This document shows, piece by piece, positions 1-8,262 of a stretch of DNA of 64,000 bases. The stretch lies in contig NZ_UFSM01000001.1 of assembly GCF_900445235.1 (NCBI RefSeq), positions 4,603,501 through 4,667,500 of the forward strand. Reading direction: 5' to 3'. The DNA is from Aminobacter aminovorans (lineage in GTDB: Bacteria; Pseudomonadota; Alphaproteobacteria; Rhizobiales; Rhizobiaceae). A program made the position numbers and the translations under genes. The notes under the pieces were generated by a model. That model worked only from the letters and a program-made list of their open reading frames with translations, was not told where the DNA came from and did no database searches. Numbering within the stretch: the stretch's first letter is position 1; each line of letters opens with the position of its first letter.

Positions 1-621
1 GAGCAGTTGCAGCGCCGAGATGCCGCCGCCGACGATGACGACACGCTGACCGGCGAACTCCTGGGCGTTGCGGTAGTCGCGGGTGTGCAGCTGCCGCCCC
101 TTGAAGCGCTCGGCGCCTGAAAAAGCGGGGATGACGGGCGTTTCCCAGGTACCGGTGGCGTTGACGATGCCGCGGACGGAAAAGGTCTCGCGGTCTGTCT
201 CGACGCGCAGCCTCTCGCCACGATCGCAGACAACCTTGACCGTCACCGGGCGATAGACCGGCAGGTCGAACTCGCGCTCGTAGGCGGCAAAGTATTTCGG
301 AACCGCGACCGACGCCCTGACCTCGGTGGCGCCCTCCTCGACGACGTCGGCGAACTGCATGCCGGGCAAGTCGTGGATGCGATTGACCGTCGACAGCGTT
401 AACGACGGCCAACGATATTGCCAGGCGCCGCCGGCTTCCGGCGACTTGTCGAGGATAATGAAGTCGCGACCCGGCTGAAGTCCGAGCTTTCGCAGATTGT
501 AGGCAGTGGAAAGCCCCGCCTGGCCGGCGCCGATGACAATGATGTCGATCTTGTAGGCCGCACGGAGATCGCCCCTGGCGGGTGGTTCGGATGTCAGGCT
601 TGCGGCATCTTGGTCGGACAT
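1..621 (-). CDS. Flavin-containing monooxygenase-type oxidoreductase (3' end cut by window)
   Basis: Only the first 207 residues are present; the reading frame is still open at base 1. Residues 29-38 form an FAD-binding Rossmann loop (VIGAGQAGLS), GGAWQYRW at 64-71 follows it, the FMO/Baeyer-Villiger pattern FxGxxxHxxxY is intact (F173, H179, Y183), and a second dinucleotide loop (VVIVGGGISA, 194-203) is the presumed NADPH site. The protein should be a cytosolic FAD- and NADPH-dependent enzyme oxygenating a small organic substrate or sulfur/nitrogen centre; the substrate cannot be told. It is divergent from the chemoreceptor at 892 across 270 bases. Start is the ATG at 621; its ribosome-binding site is weak, so the start is less sure than the family. 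Confidence 0.85.
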   Translation of the reverse strand, partial: MSDQDAASLTSEPPARGDLRAAYKIDIIVIGAGQAGLSTAYNLRKLGLQPGRDFIILDKSPEAGGAWQYRWPSLTLSTVNRIHDLPGMQFADVVEEGATEVRASVAVPKYFAAYEREFDLPVYRPVTVKVVCDRGERLRVETDRETFSVRGIVNATGTWETPVIPAFSGAERFKGRQLHTRDYRNAQEFAGQRVVIVGGGISALQLL

Positions 622-891
622 GGCCCGGCAGAGATAAGCAGCCGAGGCCAACCGTGCAACGGGCCAGGCATCTCGCACATTGGCGGAAGCACAATGCTTC
701 CAGCATATGGCGAGCATTGCCACAGCATGACAACCATCGCTGGCGCGTCATTATTTCGCATGTGATTTCAATGCGTTGGCAGAAACCAATTGTGAACCAT
801 TTGGGGCCTAGCCAGCGGCCCACACAGCATTCGCCGGCAGCTCCTTGCGCAAACGCAGAGCCGACAACTGCCTGCCACCTGAGGGAAAAAC

Positions 892-2487
892 ATGTCCGAA
901 CATTCCGTCGCCGCGGACGCCGCAATTGCCCGCCGCCTCTCCTTCGTCCGCTTCGATGCCGATGCCCGCGAGGCGCTGAACGCGGTCCGGCCGGCGATCG
1001 AGGCGGCCCTGCCCAAGGTGATGGAGAGCTTTTACAACCACATTGCCGGTTTCGAGGAGGCACGCCAATTCTTCGGGGTAGGCACAGGCGGACGCGAGAA
1101 GATGCAGGTCGCCAACGGGCGCCAGATGAAGCACTGGAGCGCCATCGCTGCCGCCGATTTTGGCGACGCCTACACCCAGTCGGCGAAACGGATCGGCCGC
1201 ATCCATGCCGACATCGGCCTCGAGCCGCGCTGGTATGTCGGCGGCTACACGCTGATCATCGAACAACTTGTGGCCGTCATCATCGAGCAGTCCTGGCCGA
1301 AGGCGCTCGGGCTGCAGGCGCCGGGGCTGGCCAAGGCGCGGCAGGCACTGAGCGCGTTGCTCAAGGCCTCTTTGTTCGACATGGAGCTGGTGATCTCGAC
1401 CTATCTCGAAACCGCCGAACAAAGACGGCTCGCGGCCGAGGCCGCGCGCGACGCCGCCGAGAAGGAGCAGCGCACCGCGCTGGCTTCGCTGGCGCAGGCC
1501 ATCGACCAGTTGGCCAAGGGCCGTCTCAACCACAGGATCGACGGGCTCGACGCGTCGAACTACGAACAGATCAGGGACGACTTCAACCGCGCCATGGAGC
1601 TGCTGGAGGAAGCCGTCGGGCGCATCCACGGCAACGCCGGTGCCATCCGCGACGGCTCGGCCCAGTTGGTGCAGGCGGCCGACGACCTGGCCCGCCGCAC
1701 CGAGCACCAGGCGGCGAGCCTGGAAGAGACGGCCGCAGCGCTGGTCGAGATTTCCGAGACGACGGCGCAGACGACGACAGGTGCCATGCGCGCCGACGGG
1801 GTGGCCCAGGATGCCAGGGCAAGCGCACAGTCGAGCAGCCAGGCGATGCGCGACATGATCGTCGCCATGGGCGACATCGACAGTTCGGCAAGGCAGATCG
1901 GCCAGATCGTCTCGGTCATCGACGAGATCGCCTTCCAGACCAATCTTCTGGCGCTCAACGCAGGCGTCGAGGCGGCACGCGCCGGCGACGCCGGCAAGGG
2001 CTTTGCGGTGGTCGCCGCCGAAGTGCGCAGCCTGACGCTGCGCTCGGCCGACGCGGCACGCGAGATCAAGACGCTGATCGCCTCGTCAGGCGAACGCGTC
2101 GCCGCCGGGGTGCGGCTCGTCGGCCAGACTGGCGAGGTGCTTGAGGTGCTGACCGGCAAGGTAACCGAGATCAGCGTGCTCGTCGCCGATATCGCCAATT
2201 CGGCGAAAGAGCAGTCGGTCGGACTGTCGGGCATCAACAACGCCGTCAACCAGCTCGACCAGATGACCCAGCAGAACGCCGCGATGGTGGAGGAATCGAC
2301 CGCCGCGTCGCACGCGCTGGCCGAGGAAGCGACGGCGCTGGCCACCAGCGTCGCGCATTTCGAGATCACCGCAAGGATGCCGGCAGCAGCACACCAGGCG
2401 CGGCAACACCGGCAGCAGCCGTCGCTGCGTATCGTCAAGCCGGCCAAGCCCGCTCCTGGAATGCAGGAAGGCTGGGCGGAGTTCTGA
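892..2487 (+). CDS. Globin-coupled methyl-accepting chemotaxis protein (soluble)
   Basis: A 531-residue aerotaxis-type transducer with no membrane segment. Residues about 10-165 match the protoglobin sensor of globin-coupled sensors, with the probable haem-ligating proximal histidine H105 in RIGRIHADIGLEPRWY. A HAMP-like segment (about 200-250, LAKGRLNHRIDGLD) links it to a full MCP signalling domain (about 255-490) whose hairpin tip reads IDEIAFQTNLLALNAGVE. The last residues, GWAEF, resemble the C-terminal pentapeptide that tethers CheR/CheB. By family it senses oxygen or another gas through haem and controls CheA. No che genes are nearby, so it must work with a chemotaxis complex encoded elsewhere. 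Confidence 0.93.
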   Translation: MSEHSVAADAAIARRLSFVRFDADAREALNAVRPAIEAALPKVMESFYNHIAGFEEARQFFGVGTGGREKMQVANGRQMKHWSAIAAADFGDAYTQSAKRIGRIHADIGLEPRWYVGGYTLIIEQLVAVIIEQSWPKALGLQAPGLAKARQALSALLKASLFDMELVISTYLETAEQRRLAAEAARDAAEKEQRTALASLAQAIDQLAKGRLNHRIDGLDASNYEQIRDDFNRAMELLEEAVGRIHGNAGAIRDGSAQLVQAADDLARRTEHQAASLEETAAALVEISETTAQTTTGAMRADGVAQDARASAQSSSQAMRDMIVAMGDIDSSARQIGQIVSVIDEIAFQTNLLALNAGVEAARAGDAGKGFAVVAAEVRSLTLRSADAAREIKTLIASSGERVAAGVRLVGQTGEVLEVLTGKVTEISVLVADIANSAKEQSVGLSGINNAVNQLDQMTQQNAAMVEESTAASHALAEEATALATSVAHFEITARMPAAAHQARQHRQQPSLRIVKPAKPAPGMQEGWAEF

Positions 2488-2614
2488 GAGCAAGTTAGCG
2501 CTCGCCTATGGACACAGGCCTATCAAGGAGAAAGTTTTCGACGTCAGGGGTCCTTTCCATCGGCAGGTGAAGACGGGAAAGCGGACGACTATCGCAGGCG
2601 CGCTTGGTTCTTCG

Positions 2615-3970
2615 CTATGACCCTTGATGTGCTCGACCTGTGCTGTCGATGCGGGCTCGCAAAGATCGTTGCGCATCTTCGCCGAGGGGAAAATTCCACA
2701 TCACGGCGATGGCTGCGGCCTTGGGCAGAATAGGCAGCCAGGCATAGAGCGCAGACAGCGTAGCGAGGGCTGTCTCCGGCATGGCCTGGTCGCCTGTAGC
2801 GTCGAAACCCGACCAGGCAAGAATGGGGAATACCAAGCCGACGCCGAGAGCGAGTGATAGCTTGGTGGCCAGCCCCCAGGCGGCAAAATAGAGCCCCGAA
2901 CGCTGCTCGCCCGAACTTGCCGTGTCGTAGTCGATGACATCGGCCTGTATGGCCGGCGGCAAGGCGAGATCGAAGCCCAGAAGCACCCCCGTTGCCGCGC
3001 AGATGATGGCGAAAGGCACGATGTCGCCAACTCCAAGGAAACCGGCAAAGGCGAACACCGCGCAGGCGACGGTCATCGCGCCACACCACGTACGATGCTT
3101 GCCTGCCTTTGCTGCAAGCCAGACGGCCAAAGGCACACCGAGCATCCCGCACAGGAAATAGAGGAAGAGCAGCGGGCCGCGCAGTTCGGCAGCGCCGAGC
3201 CGTTCGGATACGAAATAGAGAAACAGCGTCGCCGGGATTGCGTTGGCAAAGCCATTGAGAAGGAACGCGGTAATAAGCCGGACGAACGGCCTGTTGCGGA
3301 CAACGAAGCGCAGGCTAGCCGCCAAGCTCAGCTTCCTTGTCGAACGATTGGCCGGCTCCGGCACGGTCTTGACGGCAAGCAAGCCGGCAGAAGGCAGGAG
3401 CACGATCGTCAAGACGGCGACGGCGGCCAAGCCGTGGAGGCCGTCTATGCTGTCCAGGCCAACAGCAAAGGGCAGCACCACCGCGATAAGCGTTCCGACC
3501 AGCGTCGCCCCTTCGCGAAAAGCTGACACTACCGAACGCCCGCGATAGTCCGTCGACAGTTCCGCCCCCCAGGCCGCATAGGGCAACATCGTTGCGGTAT
3601 AACCGACCGAAAGCAGAGTGCCCCAAAAGGCGAGATAGCCAACACCAGCGCCCGACGGCGGCCAGAAGACCATGAATGCGGCCACGGCCGTCAACGGTAC
3701 GGACATCAGAAAGAATGTGCGCCTGCGCCCGGATTTGATGAATACTTGGTCGCAGAGCCAGCCGATCAGCGGATCGCATGCTGCATCAAGCAGCCTGATC
3801 ATTAGCAGAACCGTTCCGACGGCAGCGATCGGAATCCCGAGATTCTGCGCATAGAAAGTCGGCACGATGACATAGAGAGGCAGTGCCACTGCTGCCAGCG
3901 GAATAGCCGGCAATGCATAGCACAACAGCGTCACGGCCTGCCTCGAAACGCGGCATTCTGCACTGGCCAT
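2615..3970 (-). CDS. MFS transporter, GPH (glycoside-pentoside-hexuronide) type
   Basis: A 451-residue polytopic inner-membrane protein with about 12 hydrophobic segments. The MelB/GPH signature is visible: DPLIGWLCDQ at 66-75 followed by the basic loop GRRRTF at 81-86. The family imports sugars, glycosides or related solutes with a cation. The substrate is not evident and no sugar-catabolic gene is adjacent. Its ATG (3970) directly abuts the stop codon of the small secreted protein at 3971, so the two are probably cotranscribed and translationally coupled. Confidence 0.88.
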   Translation of the reverse strand: MASAECRVSRQAVTLLCYALPAIPLAAVALPLYVIVPTFYAQNLGIPIAAVGTVLLMIRLLDAACDPLIGWLCDQVFIKSGRRRTFFLMSVPLTAVAAFMVFWPPSGAGVGYLAFWGTLLSVGYTATMLPYAAWGAELSTDYRGRSVVSAFREGATLVGTLIAVVLPFAVGLDSIDGLHGLAAVAVLTIVLLPSAGLLAVKTVPEPANRSTRKLSLAASLRFVVRNRPFVRLITAFLLNGFANAIPATLFLYFVSERLGAAELRGPLLFLYFLCGMLGVPLAVWLAAKAGKHRTWCGAMTVACAVFAFAGFLGVGDIVPFAIICAATGVLLGFDLALPPAIQADVIDYDTASSGEQRSGLYFAAWGLATKLSLALGVGLVFPILAWSGFDATGDQAMPETALATLSALYAWLPILPKAAAIAVMWNFPLGEDAQRSLRARIDSTGRAHQGS

Positions 3971-4369
3971 CTAGTCGCCTATGCGTGCGGTGCCCTTGGC
4001 CCCATCGTCACGGACCCAGGAAATCCTTCGCTCACCGAGCGACGTGATCTTGAAGCAGAACTGGCGTCCCTTGTACCAGCTTGGCCATTTTTGGCAGAGA
4101 GAGTTGCCCTCGATCCACCAGCGGCCTTCCTCCTTTGGCGCGAACATGCTTGCCGCCGAAATTCCCGAAACATCCCCGACGACAACGCCATCCGTGCGAT
4201 AGCGCAAAGGCAAGGCAATGCCGAACGGCGTGTCCAGCCGCACGGTCTCTCCCGCGATCAGCTTCTTGATCTTGGGCCCATCCAGTTCGTCGGCCGACGC
4301 TGCGCCGGCAGCCAGGCTCAACGTGGCCAGCAGACCCCATGCGAGGGTTCTTGGTGTCTGATTTGACAA
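3971..4369 (-). CDS. Small secreted protein of unknown function
   Basis: 132 residues. Residues 1-26 form a typical Sec signal peptide (TLAWGLLATLSLAAGAASA), so the mature product of roughly 105 residues should be periplasmic. The mature part contains two cysteines (in SLCQKW and QFCFKI) that could form a disulfide, and several tryptophans. I do not recognise the family. It sits immediately upstream of the GPH transporter with no gap and downstream of the DUF3833 gene on the same strand; three genes may form one transcript. Reading frame, signal peptide and spacing support it being real. Confidence 0.75.
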   Translation of the reverse strand: MSNQTPRTLAWGLLATLSLAAGAASADELDGPKIKKLIAGETVRLDTPFGIALPLRYRTDGVVVGDVSGISAASMFAPKEEGRWWIEGNSLCQKWPSWYKGRQFCFKITSLGERRISWVRDDGAKGTARIGD

Positions 4370-4435
4370 GACCCACTCCCTGTTTCTTGACAGTGCCCGG
4401 CAGGGCGTAAGCTGACCGGCTGGGAATCTGCACGG

Positions 4436-4942
4436 TCAGCGGCGACGAAACTCCACCCGTGTCAGCGCTACGGGCAGCCCAAACTTCGTCACAAGTGCCT
4501 TATTGAGCACTGTGCCATCGTCCTGCAGCCTCATCGTGTCGTAAAAGCGCACTCGGTTGCTCTTGTTGCTGGCATCGAGATCGACAAGGTAGCTGAAGCG
4601 TGCGGTATTGCCGCTGATCGTCACCAGCGTTTCCCCGATCACATCCTCGCGTGTGCCGCGGTACTTGCCCCGGGCGACCCTTTCGAAGCGCCAGGTCTTT
4701 CTGTCGCGCTCGCCATCGTCATAGGCGAAGTCCTCAACCAGCGTCAGCGTCTTGCCGTTCCATTTGCCCATGAGATCGACAGTGAACTTGCGCTTGACGC
4801 CGTTGATAGCGCTGAAGCTGCCAACGGCCGATGTTTTTCCGGCAAAATAGCCTTCCAGTGTAAAGTCACCTGCGGCCGCAGGTGCCAAGCCAAGCAGAAG
4901 TGTCATTGCCAAGCCTGGCAAGCCGAATTTCCCGCCGTACAT
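4436..4942 (-). CDS. DUF3833-type secreted protein
   Basis: 168 residues with an N-terminal signal peptide (LAMTLLLGLAPAAAGD). The mature domain resembles DUF3833 (LEGYFAGKTSAVGSFSAING near the start; RFYDTMRLQDDGTVLNKA near the end), a periplasmic lipocalin-like family without an assigned role. The frame is open 108 bases further upstream, but the ATG at 4942 is preferred because GGAGG lies 7 bases before it and the signal peptide follows directly. It is first in a same-strand run with the small secreted protein and the GPH transporter. No catalytic residues are known for the family. Confidence 0.8.
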   Translation of the reverse strand: MYGGKFGLPGLAMTLLLGLAPAAAGDFTLEGYFAGKTSAVGSFSAINGVKRKFTVDLMGKWNGKTLTLVEDFAYDDGERDRKTWRFERVARGKYRGTREDVIGETLVTISGNTARFSYLVDLDASNKSNRVRFYDTMRLQDDGTVLNKALVTKFGLPVALTRVEFRRR

Positions 4943-5286
4943 CGCTTGCCTCCAGCCTCTCGAGAACCTGAACTCAAAGCTTGATACGGCACCAAAGCCC
5001 GGCTGGATCACTCGTTGAACGCAAAGCGGGTTCGGACCAAACCGTGGCAAGTGCCAAAGCTACGGCTTCCTTCACTGTGCTTGCACTATGCTTGTCGGTT
5101 TGGCGATGCCGCGGTCGCGGTGCTGGCGGCCCCTCGCCGCGCCCGGCGCCAGCGCTGTAACTAATATGACGCGGATACGCCTCAGAGATGCTATTGTGTG
5201 TTCGTCGAGCTTGCCCTTCCTGCTCGGCGGCGTTCCTGCCGAGTGATGACTTGCTCCGTGAGTCTTCGGCCCTTGAGGGCCACATC
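4943..5286. other. Divergent intergenic region (about 340 bases)
   Basis: This gap separates the DUF3833 gene (leftward) from the histidine kinase gene (rightward) and must hold both promoters. I see no convincing operator palindrome, no RNA fold and no small ORF with a good ribosome-binding site. The kinase frame is open from 5188, but those upstream codons look unlike the rest of the protein. Confidence 0.4.
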
Positions 5287-6339
5287 ATGTCAAAGACCCC
5301 GACTGTTCATTTTGAAGCGGCGAGTACCCTTGCCGTTGTAGTATCATCTAACGAACCGTTGCTTTTCCTGTCCGACGACCAGAAAGTCATTGCAGCGAGC
5401 GCATCGTTCTGCCGGGCCTTCGAGATCGACCCCGCTACAGTTCCCGGAAGACGCCTCAGCGAGCTCGGGAACGGCGAGTGGGCGATGCCCAAGCTTGCGT
5501 CATTGCTGAAGGCGACCGCTTCAGGAAGTGCACATATCGAAGCCTACGAAATCGAACTTAAGCGACCAAACCAGAAGACACGGCAATTGGTCGTCAATGC
5601 GCGAACGCTCGATGACGGTGACATCGATCATATTCGTTTGCTTCTCGCCGTAACCGACGTGACCGATGCGCGCGCCGAGGCTCGACTGAAAGACGATCTG
5701 GTTCGCGATAAAGCGATCCTGCTGCAGGAGGTCCAGCATCGGGTGGCAAACAGCCTCCAGATCATCGCAAGTGTTCTGATGCAGAGTGCACGTCGGGTCC
5801 AGTCGGAAGAAGCGCGCGGGCATCTTCACAACGCACATCACCGGGTCATGTCGATTGCAGCCCTTCAGCGGCAACTCTCTACGTCCAACGGCGGCAAGGT
5901 TGAACTCGGCACCTATTTGACTCAGCTTTGCCAAAGCCTCGGTGCGTCGATGATAGCTGACCCTGACCGGCTTTCGATCCAGGTCTCGGTTGACAACAGC
6001 GCGGTAGAAGCGGACGTCTCCGTGAGCCTGGGACTTATCGTTACTGAACTGGTGATCAACGCCCTCAAGCACGCCTTTCCCGATGAGCGATCGGGCACGA
6101 TCGTGACCGACTATCGCTCGTCGGGCAATGACTGGACCCTTTCGGTTACCGACGACGGCATCGGCATGCCTGTGGGGAGCGATGCACCAAAGGCGGGACT
6201 AGGGTCTGGCATTGTCGAGGCCCTCGCAAAGAACCTGCAGAGCATAATCCAAGTGAGTGACGCTGACCCAGGCACCGTCGTGACAATCAGCCACCAGGAA
6301 AGTTCCGGCCTGCGAACCGACCTTTCTGCTGCAGCCTAG
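5287..6339 (+). CDS. PAS sensor histidine kinase, HisKA_2 (HWE-like) class
   Basis: 350 residues, no membrane segment. A PAS-like domain (about 20-125) is followed by a HisKA_2 dimerisation motif (LLQEVQHRVANSLQII) with phospho-acceptor H151 and a C-terminal HATPase: N-box VTELVINALKHAF, G-box DDGIGMP, then AGLGSGIVEAL. This class is common in Rhizobiales for light or stress sensing and often lacks a DNA-binding partner. The start is taken at ATG 5287, since the 33 extra upstream codons do not match the family. A single-domain receiver gene begins 68 bases downstream and is the obvious cognate partner. Confidence 0.9.
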   Translation: MSKTPTVHFEAASTLAVVVSSNEPLLFLSDDQKVIAASASFCRAFEIDPATVPGRRLSELGNGEWAMPKLASLLKATASGSAHIEAYEIELKRPNQKTRQLVVNARTLDDGDIDHIRLLLAVTDVTDARAEARLKDDLVRDKAILLQEVQHRVANSLQIIASVLMQSARRVQSEEARGHLHNAHHRVMSIAALQRQLSTSNGGKVELGTYLTQLCQSLGASMIADPDRLSIQVSVDNSAVEADVSVSLGLIVTELVINALKHAFPDERSGTIVTDYRSSGNDWTLSVTDDGIGMPVGSDAPKAGLGSGIVEALAKNLQSIIQVSDADPGTVVTISHQESSGLRTDLSAAA

Positions 6340-6407
6340 GAACCGAACTGGTTCTGAAGCGCTGTACCCTTGCGGCCTGCGAGGCCCCCTTCATTACCGA
6401 GTGAGCC

Positions 6408-6812
6408 ATGAACAACGGCATAGCGGTCGTCCTTGTCGTCGAAGATAGCCCGATCATTCGTATGGGTGCCGTGGATCTGGTGCTCTCTGCGGGTTACCAA
6501 GCGCTTGAGGCGCGCGATGCGGACGAGGCAATTCGCATTTTAGAGTCGCGCTCCGATATCGATCTTGTATTCACCGATGTTCAGATGCCTGGGACGATGG
6601 ATGGCATCAAGCTTTCCCATTACATCCGCGAGCGATGGCCGCCAGTGAAATTGATCGTTGCATCAGGCGCCACAATTCTCGAAGAGAGCAATCTGCCTGT
6701 GGGGAGTAGGTTCTTTTCAAAACCCTATGATGATCACACGATCAAGGATGCCATGGCCCGCCTGCTTTCGGGCGAGAATTCGAGTGGGCCACCGGAAGAG
6801 CCATTTCGGTAA
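6408..6812 (+). CDS. Single-domain response regulator (receiver only)
   Basis: 134 residues forming one CheY-like receiver: acidic pair E12/D13, phospho-acceptor D57 in LVFTDVQMPG, switch serine S86 and invariant K105 in FFSKPYDD. There is no output domain, so it acts by protein contact or as a phosphate sink. It lies 68 bases after the HisKA_2 kinase and is probably its partner. The chromosome downstream turns into mobile-element debris within 60 bases, so this pair may mark the edge of the conserved backbone. Confidence 0.93.
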   Translation: MNNGIAVVLVVEDSPIIRMGAVDLVLSAGYQALEARDADEAIRILESRSDIDLVFTDVQMPGTMDGIKLSHYIRERWPPVKLIVASGATILEESNLPVGSRFFSKPYDDHTIKDAMARLLSGENSSGPPEEPFR

Positions 6813-6867
6813 CCCACGGATCAAAACCCTACGCATTGATCGCGGATTGCGAGGTGAGCAGGAAGCT

Positions 6868-6957
6868 GTCGTGGGGCGCAATTTCGGTGAGCAGGCGGTT
6901 TCGCCAGACCGGCAACAGATCGCGCTCGAAGATTGAGCGGAGCATCGTGCGTGTGCT
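6868..6957 (-). pseudogene. Fragment of a P4-type phage/ICE integrase (N-terminal domain)
   Basis: On the minus strand about 30 codons read STRTMLRSIFERDLLPVW and then RNRLLTEIAPHD. This resembles the SAM-like core-binding region of P4-family tyrosine recombinases (usual form roughly FERDILPxxxNRLLTEITPDDLRALC). Similarity stops abruptly after HD and no catalytic R, H, R or Y region follows, so this is a truncated relic. It lies just upstream of an IS91 relic on the opposite strand. The match is from memory of the family; a profile search would settle it. Confidence 0.55.
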
Positions 6958-6979
6958 CTCCCCTATCGGCGCACTTCGC

Positions 6980-7790
6980 GCCGAACTTGCCAACGGAGAC
7001 GATGCTGACGATCGCGGCGGATCGGAAGCACCTTGGCGCGCATCGGCATCACCGCCGTGCTCCACACTTGGGGCTCGGCACTGACACAACATCCGCATGT
7101 CCACATGATCGTACCGGGCGGCGGCATCGCGCCGGACGGAAGGCGTTAAACATCACCGCGCGCGGCCTTCCTGTTCCCGATGAGGGTTCTCGGCAAGCTA
7201 TTCCGCCGGTTGTTCCTGACCCGGCTGGTCGCGCGCTGCACGATGCCCGGCGGCTCGCCTTCTTCGGATCGCTGGCACACCTGGCCGAGCGGCGGGCATT
7301 CCTGCGGCACCTGTCGCCGGTCCGGAAAAACACTGGGTGGTCTACGCCAAGGCGCCCTTCGCCGGGCCGGAGGCGCTGCTCGCCTGCCTGTCGCGCTACA
7401 CGCACCTGATCGCGATCTCGAACCGCCGGTAGATCGCCTTAGACGAGCGCAGTGTCACCTTCCGCTATTAGGATTGGCGCCGCTCCGGCGCCGACCGGCA
7501 GCAGATGATGGCGCTCACGACCTACGAGTTCATCTGCTCCATCTCCTGCCACGCGGCTTCCACCGCATCCGCCATTGCGGTCTGCTCGCCGGCTCCTCTC
7601 GCCAGGGCAGCCTCGTGCTTGCCAGCCATTTGCTCGCGGTCCCGCCGTCCTGAACGAACCATCGGTGGAAACCGACGACTGTCGCCCGCCCTGTTCGTGC
7701 TGCAGTGGGGCATGATCATCATCGAGGTGTTCCAACGATGGAACCAACCGCGCGGACCACCGGGCAAAACGGCGACGAACCGAGACAACG
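6980..7790 (+). pseudogene. IS91-family (HUH/Y2) transposase, frameshifted remnant
   Basis: Reading all three plus frames recovers an IS91-type transposase in order: ETMLTIAADRKHLGA, then ITAVLHTWGSALTQHPHVH with the HUH motif and MIVPGGGIAPDG, a stop, FLFPMRVLGKLFRRLFLTRL, a frameshift to RRLAFFGSLAHLAERRAFLR and HLSPVRK, another shift to WVVYAKAPFAGPEALLACL and SRYTHLIAISNRR, a stop, LLPRGFHRIRHCGLLAGSS, and finally a Cys-rich CRPPCSCCSG plus MIIIEVF tail. At least four frame breaks and several in-frame stops make it inactive. The N-terminal zinc-binding part is missing. Together with the adjacent integrase fragment it marks an old insertion site. Confidence 0.85.
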
Positions 7791-8262
7791 CCCCACGACC
7801 CGGCACGGGCTGATCCAGCCTTCAGCCGCAAGCACTCAGCCGGCAGCGGCCCCACACGCGTGCCTGTGCTGATTATCGCCGCCGAAGGGTTCGCGTCCGG
7901 CCGCGCGATGAGCCGACAACACCACATGGTTGAAAGGCAAAGCGGTCCGACCGCATCAAACTTGTCGCTTCCAAGCGGCGGTCGTGTGATGGCCAAAGCC
8001 AACCGCAAATCGAAATCACCATAGGCATCGCCTGTAGCCCGAGGGTTCTTGCCTCATGGACTTTCGTATACTTACCGGCGCCCCAAACTCTTCACGGAAG
8101 CGGCCTGGCAGCTTCCCCGGCACAAAAAGCGGACATCTAAGTGAGCATGTCGTCGTCTGACCTAAATCGTACAGTGTCCGGCGCAACAATAGACGGTATG
8201 TTCGAACCATAGCTTAAATTCGGTGTACGTTGCTTCAGCGCTCATGCCGTTGGCGAGGTTTC
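7791..8262. other. Non-coding stretch after the IS91 remnant
   Basis: About 470 bases with no credible gene. The first part probably contains the decayed 3' end of the IS91 element. A leftward open frame at 8016-8210 has no family resemblance and no ribosome-binding site. The last 100 bases should contain the promoter of the LysR gene that starts at 8263; I could not pick a clear -35/-10 pair. Confidence 0.4.

Noticed and set aside
774..800. TTGGCA-like sequence before the chemoreceptor as an RpoN promoter
   Set aside because: The -24-like element is followed by TTGTG, lacking the required GC at -12.
6339..6365. Possible EcfG (general stress sigma factor) promoter before the receiver gene
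   Set aside because: GGAAC is present but the -10 element CGTT is missing at the 16-17 base spacing (GCTG instead).
8016..8210. 64-codon leftward frame next to the IS91 remnant
   Set aside because: No ribosome-binding site, no family similarity, atypical composition for the genome.
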